A stretch of 64,000 bases of DNA from Aquibacillus halophilus (lineage in GTDB: Bacteria; Bacillota; Bacilli; Bacillales; Amphibacillaceae), in assembly GCF_009649745.1 (NCBI RefSeq), contig NZ_WJNG01000001.1, forward strand, positions 1 through 64,000, in the 5' to 3' direction. The notes under the pieces are model-generated. The model made no database searches. It saw nothing but the letters and a program-made list of their open reading frames with translations, and was not told the DNA's origin. Position 1 is the stretch's first letter. Each line of letters starts with the position of its first letter. Positions 8,492-18,359 of this stretch are shown here, in pieces. A program made the translations under genes and the position numbers.

Positions 8492-9391
8492 GTGGATCAC
8501 CAGCTTTTAGCGTTCATTACTGTTGCTGAAAAACGAAATTTCACAAGGGCAGCAGAATCTCTACACCTGACACAATCAGCTATCACATTATCAATAAAAT
8601 CCTTAGAAAAAAAGTACAATGTAAAGCTACTTGATCGGACAAACAAATATGTCAGGTTAACAAAAGCAGGAGAAATAGTTTATTTTCATGGGAAGGAAAT
8701 ACTTGGAGGTTATCAACAGATAGAGCGATTAATTGACGAATTATCTAATTCAGCTAGCGGTAGTTTATTCATCGGATCGAGTTTAACGTTTGGGGAATAT
8801 ATTTTACCTAGGCTTATCGCTGAGTTCAATCAGCTTTATCCTAAAATTCAACCTGATATATCGATTCGAAACTCTACCCGGGTTCTTACTCAATTAGAAA
8901 GGGGTGAATTAGATTTGGGAATTATTGAGGGAAAAATAGAAAATTCAAAACTTACAATCCAAGCCTTTGCTGAAGATGAAATGTTGATTATCCTTCCAAC
9001 CCAACACCCACTAGCCCCAAAAAATGAAATCGATTTAATGGAGCTTAAGCAGGAAACATGGATTATTCGTGAAGAAGGTTCAGGAACGCGGCAAGCACTT
9101 GAAAGATTGTTTGTAGAAAATGGTTTCACCCCGAAAGTAACTAGAACATTTGGAAGCTCGCAAATTATTAAAGAGTCGGTCGAGGCTGGGTTAGGTATTG
9201 CTTTGTTGTCTAAATGGGTGATTCGAAAAGAGATTCAACTCGGAACGATTAAACCGATTCGAATAAAAAATAACCCGATTGTAAGAAGTTTTTATTACGC
9301 CATCCGAAGTTCAGACTTCCAACCTAAAACAACAGAATTGTTTCTAGAATTTTTAAAACGTAATCCCTATCTGATTGATAACAGTTTATAG
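8492..9391 (+). CDS. LysR family transcriptional regulator (CysL/YeiE-like)
   Basis: A 299-residue regulator. The N-terminal winged helix-turn-helix is visible as FTRAAESLHLTQSAITLSIKSLE, followed by the LysR substrate-binding domain (about residues 88-295, with SGSLFIGSSLTFGEY at its start and the GSGTRQALE loop). It starts with GTG, with TAGGAGGT 8 bases upstream. Divergence from a YeiH-type exporter suggests that it controls that gene in response to a sulfur metabolite. This is inferred from known YeiE-YeiH and CysL arrangements. Confidence 0.88.
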   Translation: MDHQLLAFITVAEKRNFTRAAESLHLTQSAITLSIKSLEKKYNVKLLDRTNKYVRLTKAGEIVYFHGKEILGGYQQIERLIDELSNSASGSLFIGSSLTFGEYILPRLIAEFNQLYPKIQPDISIRNSTRVLTQLERGELDLGIIEGKIENSKLTIQAFAEDEMLIILPTQHPLAPKNEIDLMELKQETWIIREEGSGTRQALERLFVENGFTPKVTRTFGSSQIIKESVEAGLGIALLSKWVIRKEIQLGTIKPIRIKNNPIVRSFYYAIRSSDFQPKTTELFLEFLKRNPYLIDNSL

Positions 9392-9422
9392 AAGAAGTAA
9401 CCCTCATTGGATTACTTCCTCT
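9391..9422. terminator. hairpin between convergent genes
   Basis: AGAAGAAGTAA and TTACTTCCTCT pair around a short loop between the end of the LysR gene and the end of the zinc dehydrogenase gene. There is no strong T-run, so terminator function is only probable. Confidence 0.45.
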
Positions 9423-9424
9423 AC

Positions 9425-10438
9425 TTACAATTCCACGATTGCTTTAATAACCTTCTCCTCTGGATTATACCAGCTTTCATATACCTCAATCATTTGATCA
9501 AAGGTAGTCCGGTGGGTAATAAATGTGCTCGCATCTACATATCCATTTTTAACGGCATCAATCACAACCTGGAAGTCTTCTTTTGTTGCATTTCGACTAG
9601 CCAACAAAGTGAGTTCCTTTTTATGAAATTCAGGATCTGAAAAGGTAATGTCATCCTTAACCAATCCTACGAAAATTAGTTTTCCACCATGTGATACATA
9701 GTCAAATGAATTGGACATTGACATAACGTTTCCCGTTGCATCGAATACTACAGTTGGCATATCCCCTGAGGTAATCTCCATCAATGAATTAATTACGTTC
9801 CCTTTGACATTTACCGTGTGGTCTACCTTAGCCCATTTTCGGCAAAAATCAAGCCGTTCCTCATTAATGTCAAGTGCTATCACTTTGGCTCCACGCTTCT
9901 TAGCCAGTGCCATGACTCCCAATCCAATTGGACCTGCTCCAATTACCAAAGCATACTCGTTTTCCTTAATTTCTGAACGCCTAACCGCATGGGCTCCGAT
10001 ACTTAAAGGCTCTAAAATTGCCGCTTGATCGAAGCTTATCTCATTTGTTTTTATTAAGTTTTTCATAGGTACAGACAATATCTCAGCCATGCCTCCATCA
10101 ACGTGAACACCCATTACTTGCATGTTGGTGCAGCAATTGGACTTACCTCTTTTACAGGCAATACACTCTCCACATTCAAGATAAGGGATAACCGATACAG
10201 AATCACCCTTTTTTAAGCCAAAATTGTTATTGCCAATCTGTTCAACTTCTCCAGATAATTCATGTCCTAGAACCCTAGGATAAGTGAAAAAGGGTTGATT
10301 TCCTTTGTACGCATGTAAATCTGTTCCACAAATCCCGATACGCTTAATTCTTACTAAGGCATTTCCTGATTGAAATAAAGGAACCTCAACATTCTTGTAG
10401 GCAAATTGGTTTGGTTTTTCACAGACGATTGTTTTCAA
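9425..10438 (-). CDS. zinc-dependent alcohol dehydrogenase (YjjN/RspB/Tdh-like)
   Basis: A 337-residue MDR-family NAD(P)-dependent dehydrogenase. The catalytic zinc site appears as GICGTDLHAYKG and GHELSGEV, the structural zinc cysteines as the CGECIACKRGKSNCC block (about residues 90-105), and the dinucleotide fold as VIGAGPIGLG. Relatives oxidise sugar acids or polyols (L-galactonate, L-threonine, sorbitol). It is last in an operon with an L-fucose dehydrogenase-like AKR and a lactonase, overlapping the AKR by 20 bp. A role on an L-fuconate-derived keto acid, or in lactaldehyde handling, is inferred. Confidence 0.82.
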   Translation of the reverse strand: MKTIVCEKPNQFAYKNVEVPLFQSGNALVRIKRIGICGTDLHAYKGNQPFFTYPRVLGHELSGEVEQIGNNNFGLKKGDSVSVIPYLECGECIACKRGKSNCCTNMQVMGVHVDGGMAEILSVPMKNLIKTNEISFDQAAILEPLSIGAHAVRRSEIKENEYALVIGAGPIGLGVMALAKKRGAKVIALDINEERLDFCRKWAKVDHTVNVKGNVINSLMEITSGDMPTVVFDATGNVMSMSNSFDYVSHGGKLIFVGLVKDDITFSDPEFHKKELTLLASRNATKEDFQVVIDAVKNGYVDASTFITHRTTFDQMIEVYESWYNPEEKVIKAIVEL

Positions 10439-11375
10439 AATTATTTCCCTCCTTTGATTCCTGATTAATTGCCCATGATTGATTATGAACTGGCTCTAAT
10501 ATTCTAAGTACTTCCTTTAATAAGCTGCTATTGATTGGCTCTGCCGCCCACCTAATATTTTTTTCGACATTTTCGACGCTAGCAGTACTCACCAACGTTG
10601 TTGGTATTCTTTGATCTGCGATAGAGTATTGGATTGCTAGTTTGGAAATATCCTCTCCCTGACTTCGGCAAAATTCTGCAGCCTTTTTACAAGCTTGTTT
10701 AATTTCTTCTCCAGCAGGGTGCCAATCCGGTACTGGTCGGTTGCTTAATAAGCCCATCGATATTGGGGAAGCATTGATTAGCCCGACCTTCCGCTTCGTT
10801 AATAAAGGTAATAAATGTGATAACGACGTATCATTCAGCGAGTAGTGGCAATAAGACAAAATTACGTCCAAATCAACATGTTTAAGCATGCGTTCAAATA
10901 CAGATAACGGTAATCCCGATACCCCATAAAAACGAATTTTCCCTTGCTCCTTTAACTTTTGGAGAGCTGGAATTGCCTCAGTAATAATTTGATTAAAGTC
11001 ACCGAACTCAATATCATGTAATAACAACATGTCAATATAATCTGTATGCAAACGTGCCATACTTTCCTCAACACTATTCATTATTCTTGCATAAGAAAAG
11101 TCAAACTCATTTTCCCCATACCGTCCAGCCTTCGTTGATAAAATAAACTTATCTCTTGGAATATTCATGATTGCTTTACCTAATACTGTTTCAGCTTTCG
11201 TTAAACCATAGTACGGGGAAACATCAATGTAATTTATACCCAGTTCAACTGCTTTATGAACAGCCCGGATTCCCTCTTCTTCATTTATTTCACGAAAGAC
11301 CGAGCCAAGTGAAGAAGCACCATAGCTAAGCGTTGAAACTTCGAGACCAGTATCTCCTAGTTTTCTATATTGCAT
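10419..11375 (-). CDS. aldo/keto reductase, L-fucose / L-galactose dehydrogenase-like
   Basis: A 318-residue AKR barrel. The tetrad is visible as the Asp of YIDVSPYYG with its Tyr, the Lys of STKAGRYG and the His of LLLHDIE. The opening MQYRKLGDTGLEVSTLSYGA and the overall pattern resemble the L-galactose/L-fucose dehydrogenase branch, which oxidises the sugar at C1 to a lactone. The next gene upstream encodes a lactonase that would open that product, which strengthens the assignment. AGGAGGG lies 6 bases before ATG, and the 3' end overlaps the zinc dehydrogenase gene. Confidence 0.82.
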   Translation of the reverse strand: MQYRKLGDTGLEVSTLSYGASSLGSVFREINEEEGIRAVHKAVELGINYIDVSPYYGLTKAETVLGKAIMNIPRDKFILSTKAGRYGENEFDFSYARIMNSVEESMARLHTDYIDMLLLHDIEFGDFNQIITEAIPALQKLKEQGKIRFYGVSGLPLSVFERMLKHVDLDVILSYCHYSLNDTSLSHLLPLLTKRKVGLINASPISMGLLSNRPVPDWHPAGEEIKQACKKAAEFCRSQGEDISKLAIQYSIADQRIPTTLVSTASVENVEKNIRWAAEPINSSLLKEVLRILEPVHNQSWAINQESKEGNNFENNRL

Positions 11376-11447
11376 GTTATCCCTCCTGTATGTGAATTTC
11401 TGCTAGTTACAAAAGACTTAAAATGACTCAAGTTCCAAATTAGAGTC

Positions 11448-12281
11448 TTATTCGTCAATCCCATAAAACTTAGCGCAATTTCCACCCAAAATCCTCTCTT
11501 GTTCAGCAGATGGTAGTGACTGGATAAACTGTTCGACAATACCCATCACCACTTGGTATTCCTTACTTAATGTGCAGACAGGCCAATCAGAACCAATCAT
11601 TAATCGATCAGGACCAAACGCTTGATAGACTACGTCTAGATATGGAGTGAAATCCTCCTGCACCCAAAACTTTAGATTTGCTTCCGTAACCATCCCTGAT
11701 AACTTGCAATACACATTTGGATGAGCGGCTATTCGTTTTATATCTCGCTTCCATGGTGATTGCAATTGATTTTTAATATCCGGTTTGGCTAAATGATCAA
11801 TAACAAAAAGTTGTTTTGGAAATGCTTCGACCAATTCGACTGCGAAAGGAATATGCTTTGGAAATAACAATAAATCATAAGTCAATCCGTAGTCTTTCAA
11901 ACTAGCTATTCCCCTTTGAAAGTCCTTCCTTAGCATAAATTGATCATCTAATTCATCGTGAACTACATGACGAACCCCTTTGAAGAGATTATTACTTGAA
12001 AAATGTCTGAGCTGTTTGTCAACAGTTGGGGAGCAAAGATCGACCCAACCAACAACCCCTTTTATAAATGAAGACCTTTCCGCTAATTGTAAAAGCCAGT
12101 CTGTTTCTGCGAGTGATTGTCGCGCTTGGACCACAACTGAACCGTCAAACTTGTTGCTCTTCAGAATTGGTTCTAGGTCATCAGGTAAAAAGTCCTGTTT
12201 AAGTACATGTTGATCGTCGCCAATCCATCCAAATTCTTTTTCATTGTAATTCCAAAAATGATGATGAGAATCAATTTTCAT
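11448..12281 (-). CDS. amidohydrolase-family lactonase (L-fuconolactonase-like)
   Basis: A 277-residue amidohydrolase_2 protein. The metal-binding start MKIDSHHHFWNY, a mid-chain His in DHLAKP and the late Asp in GSDWPVC are the family landmarks. Relatives hydrolyse L-fucono- or L-rhamnono-lactone to the sugar acid. ATG 12281 is selected because GGAGGGG lies 6 bases before it and the HxH motif normally starts the protein; an upstream in-frame ATG would add 23 unrelated residues. First gene of the oxidative operon, with the LacI-type operator 39 bp upstream. Confidence 0.83.
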   Translation of the reverse strand: MKIDSHHHFWNYNEKEFGWIGDDQHVLKQDFLPDDLEPILKSNKFDGSVVVQARQSLAETDWLLQLAERSSFIKGVVGWVDLCSPTVDKQLRHFSSNNLFKGVRHVVHDELDDQFMLRKDFQRGIASLKDYGLTYDLLLFPKHIPFAVELVEAFPKQLFVIDHLAKPDIKNQLQSPWKRDIKRIAAHPNVYCKLSGMVTEANLKFWVQEDFTPYLDVVYQAFGPDRLMIGSDWPVCTLSKEYQVVMGIVEQFIQSLPSAEQERILGGNCAKFYGIDE

Positions 12282-12319
12282 ATTTTCCCCTCCAATTGGA
12301 TAGATTTTTCTAGACAAAT

Positions 12320-12333
12320 TGTTACCGGTAACA
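12320..12333. promoter_or_regulatory. palindromic operator 1, TGTTACCGGTAACA
   Basis: A perfect 14-bp palindrome with the central CG typical of LacI/GalR operators. It lies between the divergent lactonase operon and the LacI-family gene. A second copy with one mismatch lies at 22036-22049, ahead of the sugar importer. Confidence 0.82.
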
Positions 12334-12345
12334 TAGAATAGAAAG

Positions 12346-12359
12346 TGCAACCGTTTCCA
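12346..12359. promoter_or_regulatory. candidate cre (CcpA) box TGCAACCGTTTCCA
   Basis: Fits the relaxed cre consensus TGNAANCGNWNNCW at every position and sits 13 bp from operator 1 in the divergent promoter region. This suggests carbon catabolite control of the sugar genes. It is a motif match only. Confidence 0.55.
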
Positions 12360-12450
12360 ATATATTCAAGTTAAGTAGCTACTATTCATAGCCCCTATTT
12401 TAAAACTACTATCCACTACTTTATCATTTTCCAGGAAAGGAAGAAGACTA

Positions 12451-13464
12451 ATGGCTACAATTTATGATGTTGCGAAAAGAGCAAACGTTTCTGCCATGAC
12501 TGTGTCGAGGGTCATTAATAATGGCTCATCAATAAAAGAATCGACCCGTTTACGTGTAGAAAAAGCAATTAAAGAACTAGACTATATTCCAAACCGTTCA
12601 GCTCAAAGCTTAATTTCGAAAGACACGAAATTATTATCTTTGTTAATCACTGATGTTGCTAACCCCTTTTTTACTAGCATCGCTCGAGGGGCGGAGGACA
12701 AAGCACACGAAAAAGGGTATCAGCTTGTTTTTAGCAACTCGGATGAGAACATTGAAAAAGAAACATCGTATATACGTTCTGCCGTATCTAGAGGTATCGA
12801 CGGGATGCTACTTACTCCCTCTGGTGACTTTTCGATACAGAACATAAACATATTAACTAAATATAAAATTCCGTTTGTTTTGGTTGATAGAAGCCTTAAA
12901 GGCATTGAATCTGACATTGTTCACGGTGACAACTCAGACGGAACAAAAAAACTAATGGATCACCTGTTTGAAAATGGGCATCGTACTATTGGATTTGTCA
13001 CTGGTCCCTCTTCAATTTCCAATGTCAGAGAACGTGGAGATGCCTATAAGCAATTCATTAAAGATAACAAGCTACCCTTCAATGAAAAATGGACTTTTCA
13101 GACGGATCTTGCCAGAATGCAAACATTATCCTATATTAATCTCCTGTTAGAAGCATCCAAAGAGGATCGGCCAACCGCGATACTTTGCTCTAATAACTTT
13201 TTAGCTGCCGATTTAGTAAATAATATGAACAAAATGGGGCTTCATGTACCCGATGATATCTCTGTTGTCTGTTTTGATGATCCACATGCCATCCAAATGC
13301 CTAACTCCTTTTTCACGGTAGTTAATCAACCAGCCTACAAATTTGGGTACACTGGGATGGAAATGTTAATTGATCGTATTGAAGGAAAATCTGGTAAGGA
13401 GCATAAAGAAATTGTCTACGATACCGAATTAATTATCCGTCAATCTACGAAAAAAATTAATTAA
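12451..13464 (+). CDS. LacI family transcriptional regulator of the fucose region
   Basis: A 337-residue LacI/GalR repressor. The helix-turn-helix is ATIYDVAKRANVSAMTVSRV with a hinge helix around residues 47-57, followed by a periplasmic-binding-like effector domain from LLSLLITDVANPFF on. GGAAAGGAAG precedes ATG. It is divergent from the oxidative operon and is the only LacI-type gene in the region, so it is the obvious candidate to bind the two TGTTACCGRTAACA palindromes. The effector is presumably the sugar or a derivative. Confidence 0.9.
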   Translation: MATIYDVAKRANVSAMTVSRVINNGSSIKESTRLRVEKAIKELDYIPNRSAQSLISKDTKLLSLLITDVANPFFTSIARGAEDKAHEKGYQLVFSNSDENIEKETSYIRSAVSRGIDGMLLTPSGDFSIQNINILTKYKIPFVLVDRSLKGIESDIVHGDNSDGTKKLMDHLFENGHRTIGFVTGPSSISNVRERGDAYKQFIKDNKLPFNEKWTFQTDLARMQTLSYINLLLEASKEDRPTAILCSNNFLAADLVNNMNKMGLHVPDDISVVCFDDPHAIQMPNSFFTVVNQPAYKFGYTGMEMLIDRIEGKSGKEHKEIVYDTELIIRQSTKKIN

Positions 13465-13479
13465 CTTAAATTCTATTAG

Positions 13480-13523
13480 AAAGGGCTTCTCATTCAGTAA
13501 TTGATTGAGCAAGCCCTTTTTAA
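13480..13523 (+). terminator. intrinsic terminator of the LacI-family gene
   Basis: AAAGGGCTT and AAGCCCTTTTT pair around a 22-base loop that itself can form a weak stem; it begins about 16 bases after the stop codon. Confidence 0.8.
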
Positions 13524-13599
13524 GTTTTATCTAATGTTTAGGCTCTATTAGTTCCGTTACTTTTTAACAGTTGTTGAAAAATGCGACGTAACCCAGTTG

Positions 13600-13735
13600 A
13601 ATTTCCGCTTCGGGCAGTCGCTTTCCGCGGGCAACGCTTCAACTTCCTCGGAAGAAAACCACTTCCTGTGGGATTTTCAGCTGTTGCTTTTCCCGCAGGA
13701 GTCTACTGCCCTCCGCTCCAATCATCAATCCTATT
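13600..13735 (+). repeat. hairpin repeat family B, copy 1
   Basis: Runs from GCTTCGGGCAGTCGCTTTCC through CTTCCTCGGAAGAAAACCAC to CCCGCAGGAGTCTACTGCCC. The ends GGGCAGT and ACTGCCC are complementary, so the unit can fold into a long hairpin. The copy at 28147-28275 is the same element in the other orientation. The flank GCGACGTAAC just before it also occurs near 28.06 kb (CGACGTAACT) and 42.74 kb. No protein is encoded. Confidence 0.8.
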
Positions 13736-14056
13736 TCAACAATATGAAAGGAAGTTAGGTGCAGTCCAAAAACTAGCGTAATGTCGTTCAACAGCAGAAT
13801 AGCTGTTCAAATGGAGAAAATCCTGTCCTCAAATTGCCATAGGCTTTATCCTTTCATAATCTGTACACTTTTTTAAGCATAGACAGAATACGTAAGCTCC
13901 TCGATAATACAAATACATTTTCTAAGTGCCATATTGATTCAGTAAGATATTTCAGGGATTGAAAGATTATTAGTTACTCCTGCGATCACTCGTCGCATGA
14001 AGACAGATATTGTTGTTTTAATGTAGTAGTCAAAAACAATGAACTATACCAACGGA
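13736..14056. other. gene-less spacer between repeat B1 and repeat A2
   Basis: About 320 bases without a supported reading frame. It ends with GTAGTCAAAAACAATGAACTATACC, related to the sequence preceding the family A copy at 43.1 kb, so part of this spacer may belong to the repeat. Confidence 0.5.
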
Positions 14057-14170
14057 GGAAATACACGGAGACTCCTGCGGGATGGAAAGGCATAGGTGAG
14101 ACCCCACAGTGCGTAAGCACGAGGAGGCTCAACAGCCGCCCGCGGAAAGCGTAGTGTATTTCCGAAGTGG
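14057..14170 (+). repeat. hairpin repeat family A, copy 2 (intact ends)
   Basis: Begins GGAAATACAC and ends GTGTATTTCC (perfect inverted ends), followed by GAAGTGG. The interior carries CTCCTGCGGGATGGAAAGG, GTGAGACCCCACAGTGCGTA and CCCGCGGAAAGCG, as in the copies at 166 and 43112. It lies between the fucI 3' end and the LacI gene and could act as a transcription barrier. Confidence 0.85.
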
Positions 14171-14211
14171 TAAGTTATTACACAATTAATAGGTCTTGTA
14201 TCAAAATAGTC

Positions 14212-15999
14212 CTAGCGATACAATGGTCCGAAATTCTGACAAGCACGGTAATCTGCACCTTCAGGATCCTTAGTTCCAAACATCCCCCAAGTACTAGGTC
14301 TAAACAGCTTTTCATCAGAAACATTATGCATATTAACCGGAATCCGAAGCATCGAAGCAAGAGTTATTAAGTCGGCACCAATATGGCCATAACTCATCGC
14401 ACAATGATTTGCACCCCAACTATTCATCACAGTATACACATCACGGAAAGCTCCTTCTCCCGTTGTATTAGGCACAAACCAAGTCGTTGGCCAAGTAGGA
14501 TCCGTCCGATTATCTAGCTTTTCATGAACTTCCTCTGGTACATCGACAGTATAACCTTCTGCAATTTGCAGGACAGGACCTAGACCTTTAATTAGATTAA
14601 TCCGCGCAATTGTTACCGGCATATTCCCCTTAGTTAGGAAGTCACTAGACCAGCCACCACCACGGAAGTATTCAGTTGAAGCAGGTCTCCATAAAGTCGC
14701 ATCTAATGATTTATTTACCTCTTCGTCCGTAACCTCCCAGAACGGTTTCATCACAGGCTTACCGTCTTTTGTTTGTTCTCCCGCTCCATCGAGTGCCGCA
14801 GGACCAGAGTTAATTAAATGGATAATGCCCTGTTCCGCTTTACCTGATAAAGTATGTCCTGTAACTCGCTTAACTGCATCTGGACTCCAATAGGTTCTCA
14901 CATCTGCGAAAAGCTGTGCCGCATTAGTTAACAGATGTCCAAACAACATCGTTACTCCGTTTAGGCTATCATTTTCCGTCGCCACCATATAAGGTGCACG
15001 GATACCATTCCAATCAAATGATGAATTTAGTATTGCTTCCATAAAATCACCATTTGGGAAATGATCTGTCCACTGACGCTGGCCCTGGAATCCAGCAGCA
15101 ATTGCATTATGACCAAATGCTTCCTCTTCATAGCCCAGTTCACCAAGCTTTGGATTTCCAACCATTAAATCTCTAGCGATCAAGGTCATTTTCACACTAA
15201 CTTCCCAGTCCTGATCCAACTGTTCTCTCGTTCTCTTAGCGCCTTCACCGTTATTATCCGGACCTTCCTTACAGTTTTCCTTTACCCATTTTAATGCTTT
15301 GTTGAATTCATCTTTATCATATATTTCTTCATTCAATCTTCTAACATATTCAGTCATATCAATATATTCATTTCGCATGCCTAAATAGTCTTGGAAAAAG
15401 TCTTCGTTAACCATACTTCCTGCAATTCCCATTGAAACCGATCCCATCGATAGATAGGATTTACCCTTCATCATCGCAACGGCTAAGCCAGCTTTTGTGA
15501 AACGCAGAATCTTTTCTTGAACATCATCAGGAATTGTTGGATCACCAATGTCTTGAACATCCTCACCATAAATACCAAATGCTGGTATCCCCTTTTGATT
15601 ATGTGCAGCAAGAACAGCAGCAAGATAAACGGCTCCAGGGCGATTGGTTCCATTAAATCCCCAAACAGCTTTTGGAATTGCCGGATCCATATCCATTGTT
15701 TCAGATCCATAGCACCAACAAGGTGTGACAGTAAGGGATACACCGACACCTTCTCTTGCAAATTTTTCTGCTGTTTGAGTTGCTTCTGCTACCCCACCAA
15801 TACACGTATCGGCAATCACACATTCTACAGGCTCACCATTGTAATGGCGTAAATTTTCCGATAAAAACGCAGCTACATTTGTAGCCATATTCATTGTTGT
15901 TTCCTCTAATGATTCTCGAACACCTTTTCTTCTTCCATCGATTGCCGGGCGGATTCCTATTTTAGGTAATTGACCATAATATCTGTTTTCAGAACTCAT
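14212..15999 (-). CDS. fucI: L-fucose isomerase
   Basis: A 595-residue protein, matching the ~591 of E. coli FucI along its whole length. Hallmarks are [20 protein letters not shown] at the start, [40 protein letters not shown] and the closing [11 protein letters not shown]. It converts L-fucose to L-fuculose (and D-arabinose to D-ribulose) with Mn2+; the metal-binding Glu and Asp lie in the conserved central block. GGAGG is 6 bases before ATG. Last gene of fucA-kinase-fucI, with an A-type repeat just downstream. Confidence 0.97.
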   Translation of the reverse strand: MSSENRYYGQLPKIGIRPAIDGRRKGVRESLEETTMNMATNVAAFLSENLRHYNGEPVECVIADTCIGGVAEATQTAEKFAREGVGVSLTVTPCWCYGSETMDMDPAIPKAVWGFNGTNRPGAVYLAAVLAAHNQKGIPAFGIYGEDVQDIGDPTIPDDVQEKILRFTKAGLAVAMMKGKSYLSMGSVSMGIAGSMVNEDFFQDYLGMRNEYIDMTEYVRRLNEEIYDKDEFNKALKWVKENCKEGPDNNGEGAKRTREQLDQDWEVSVKMTLIARDLMVGNPKLGELGYEEEAFGHNAIAAGFQGQRQWTDHFPNGDFMEAILNSSFDWNGIRAPYMVATENDSLNGVTMLFGHLLTNAAQLFADVRTYWSPDAVKRVTGHTLSGKAEQGIIHLINSGPAALDGAGEQTKDGKPVMKPFWEVTDEEVNKSLDATLWRPASTEYFRGGGWSSDFLTKGNMPVTIARINLIKGLGPVLQIAEGYTVDVPEEVHEKLDNRTDPTWPTTWFVPNTTGEGAFRDVYTVMNSWGANHCAMSYGHIGADLITLASMLRIPVNMHNVSDEKLFRPSTWGMFGTKDPEGADYRACQNFGPLYR

Positions 16000-16033
16000 C
16001 GCGATTCCTCCATATAAAAATTGATTTAAAACA

Positions 16034-17503
16034 TTAAATTAGTTCATTAAAGCGTTCATATGCTGTTTGCCATTCAGGCTGATTTTCTGGCTCGTATACC
16101 TTTGTTGTAAACGAACGTTCCACAATTTCTCTTGCCTCTGCTAAATCCTTAATTTGACCAAGGGCAATTAATTGTCCAATTGAGTTGCCAATCGAACTAA
16201 CCTCAATCGGACCAGCAACAACTCGCCGTTGTGTAGCATTAGCAGTAAATTGGCACAACCACTCATTTTGGATACCGCCACCACCCATATGGATCACTTC
16301 TAACGATTTCCCAGTTAACTGTTCAAGCCTTTCTAGAACCCATCTGTACTTTAGGGCTAAGCTTTCCAATATACAACGGAGAAATTCTCCTTTTGTTGTG
16401 GGAACTGTCTGACCTGTATCTTGACAATACTGTTGAATTTGCTTCGGCATATTTTCTGGATTTAAAAAGTCGGTTGTATCCGGATTAATAAACCGTTGAA
16501 AGGGTTTCGTGTCCCTAACCAATTCATACTCCTCTTGATACGAAATCGAACTACCTTCCTTTTCCCAGATTGCTTTTGACTGTTGGATTAGCCACAAGCC
16601 CATACTATTTTTAAGTAGACGGTATTCGCCGTCCATCGTGCCTTCATTAGTAAATCCCCACCTAAGTGAGTCTTCTGTAACAACCGGTTCTTTAACCTGC
16701 ACACCGAGCAAAATCCATGTTCCACAACTCATGAAGGCAGCTTGCTCTCCCTGTTTAATCGGTAGTGCTGCTAACGCACATGCTGTGTCATGACCTGCTC
16801 CTGCAATAACTTGAACCGGATCCATACTCAATTCTTTATTAATAGACGCAAGCGTAGGACCAAGGATTGTACCTGGTTGAACGACAGGTGCCATCATCTT
16901 ATGTGGAATATCAAACATATCTAACAGTTCTTTATCCCAGTCTTTCAGACCAAAGTTATACATTGATGTCGATGTACTGATCGTGTATTCATTTGCCTTT
17001 TCTCCAGAAAATAAATAGTTTATTAGATTTGGAGTCATTAACAGTGTTTCTGCTCGCTCCAATAAATCGGGCTGACGTTCCTTTATCGCATAAAGCTGAC
17101 AAATAGTATTAATCTGGGAAGGCTCGACCCCTGATCGTAAGAACCAATCCTTTTTTGAAATCTTTTTTAAAACTCCTTCCATTCCCTGGAAGGTTTGGTT
17201 ATCTCGATATGAATAAGGATTTCCCAGCAACTCCCCACTTGAAGAAAGAAGCCCAAAATCGACCCCCCATGTATCTACAGCTAAACTTTCGACATCCTTA
17301 TGGCCCATTTTCAAACTCTTTGAAATTCCTTTTTTCATCTCTTGAAAAATTCTAAGAATATCCCAATAATAATGATTGGTAAGAAATACAGGATGGTTAG
17401 AAAAACGATGAATTTCCTCAAGATGCAATCGTTCTCCATCAAACTTAGTTAACATTAATCGTCCATTAGATGCACCTAAATCAAAGGCCCATACTTTTTT
17501 CAT
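16034..17503 (-). CDS. FGGY-family sugar kinase, rhamnulokinase-like (probable L-fuculokinase)
   Basis: A 489-residue FGGY kinase with the ATP-binding start [12 protein letters not shown] and the Asp of VDTWGVDFG. It also has [14 protein letters not shown] and the C-terminal [14 protein letters not shown]. By pattern it belongs to the rhamnulokinase branch, but its place between fucA and fucI makes L-fuculose the expected substrate. GGAGGG precedes ATG 17503 by about 9 bases; an in-frame GTG one codon earlier is less well placed. It lies 25 bp after fucA. Rhamnulose kinase activity cannot be excluded. Confidence 0.85.
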   Translation of the reverse strand: MKKVWAFDLGASNGRLMLTKFDGERLHLEEIHRFSNHPVFLTNHYYWDILRIFQEMKKGISKSLKMGHKDVESLAVDTWGVDFGLLSSSGELLGNPYSYRDNQTFQGMEGVLKKISKKDWFLRSGVEPSQINTICQLYAIKERQPDLLERAETLLMTPNLINYLFSGEKANEYTISTSTSMYNFGLKDWDKELLDMFDIPHKMMAPVVQPGTILGPTLASINKELSMDPVQVIAGAGHDTACALAALPIKQGEQAAFMSCGTWILLGVQVKEPVVTEDSLRWGFTNEGTMDGEYRLLKNSMGLWLIQQSKAIWEKEGSSISYQEEYELVRDTKPFQRFINPDTTDFLNPENMPKQIQQYCQDTGQTVPTTKGEFLRCILESLALKYRWVLERLEQLTGKSLEVIHMGGGGIQNEWLCQFTANATQRRVVAGPIEVSSIGNSIGQLIALGQIKDLAEAREIVERSFTTKVYEPENQPEWQTAYERFNELI

Positions 17504-17528
17504 CACTACACACCCTCCGGACCTTGAT

Positions 17529-18179
17529 TTATTTTGAATCCTTTAGTAATTTTTGACGATATTTTTCAGATGAGAGATTTCTTAAATCCAGGCATTCTTC
17601 ATCAGTAAGTACTCTTGGTTTTCCTACTGTACAGCTAATCGTGTAAACCTTGGCAGATTCTTCGGTTAATTGCATGAAAAAGAATGCTTCCTTCATCGTT
17701 TTTCCTACTGTTAAAACACCATGGTTCCTCATCACAATGACATCGTTTAATTCAACTACATCTGCCACTGCATCCGCCAACACATGTGTTGTGGGAATCA
17801 TATAGTCTAAATATGCTACACTATTAACCATTGCAGGATAATCTGGAAATAAATTTGGAATATCCTGGCCAGTTGATGAAACACCAACAGAATAACTTGG
17901 GTGTGCATGAAGAACAGCGGTAATATCTGGTCGTTTACGGAAACACTCTAGGTGCATTAATATTTCCGAGGATGGTTTTAGATCATCTAATATTTCACCA
18001 GTATCAATGTTGACTCGCACCCACTGATGATCCTCAATTTCCTTCAGATCAAATCCACTGGGTGATAGATACATAATGTTTCCATCACGCATGCTAAGGT
18101 TACCACCAGCGCCAACCACTAATCCTGTATCAACAATTTTATGTGCATATTTTTTTAAAGTTTGGATAACTTCTGACAT
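17529..18179 (-). CDS. fucA: L-fuculose-phosphate aldolase
   Basis: A 216-residue class II aldolase/adducin protein, the usual length for FucA. It cleaves L-fuculose 1-phosphate to dihydroxyacetone phosphate and L-lactaldehyde with a zinc ion. The catalytic Glu lies in KPSSEILMHLECF, zinc His residues in VLHAHPSYS and a further His in MRNHGVLTVG. AGGAGGG is upstream of ATG. First gene of the fucA-kinase-fucI transcript, separated from the importer by a terminator. Class II aldolases of this size also include RhaD- and AraD-like enzymes, but the fucI neighbour supports FucA. Confidence 0.92.
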   Translation of the reverse strand: MSEVIQTLKKYAHKIVDTGLVVGAGGNLSMRDGNIMYLSPSGFDLKEIEDHQWVRVNIDTGEILDDLKPSSEILMHLECFRKRPDITAVLHAHPSYSVGVSSTGQDIPNLFPDYPAMVNSVAYLDYMIPTTHVLADAVADVVELNDVIVMRNHGVLTVGKTMKEAFFFMQLTEESAKVYTISCTVGKPRVLTDEECLDLRNLSSEKYRQKLLKDSK

Positions 18180-18300
18180 GTTTATCCCTCCTACAGTAAG
18201 TCTGTATGTAATACTTTTTAAAATTAGATAGGCTTTGAAATAAGTTGCATGAAAACTTCTAATATTCTACTCTTAGGAGATTGACGTATCTAATTTTAAT

Positions 18301-18336
18301 AATTGGAGGTTGCTCTATATGAGCAACCTCCAATTC
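18301..18336 (-). terminator. terminator between importer operon and fucA operon
   Basis: AATTGGAGGTTGCTC and GAGCAACCTCCAATT form a 15-bp perfect stem around a 6-base loop, followed on the minus strand by TATTAAAATT. It lies 24 bases after the binding-protein stop codon, so fucA needs its own promoter in the 120 bp between. Confidence 0.8.
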
Positions 18337-18359
18337 TGCTCCAAAGGAAGCATCACTTT

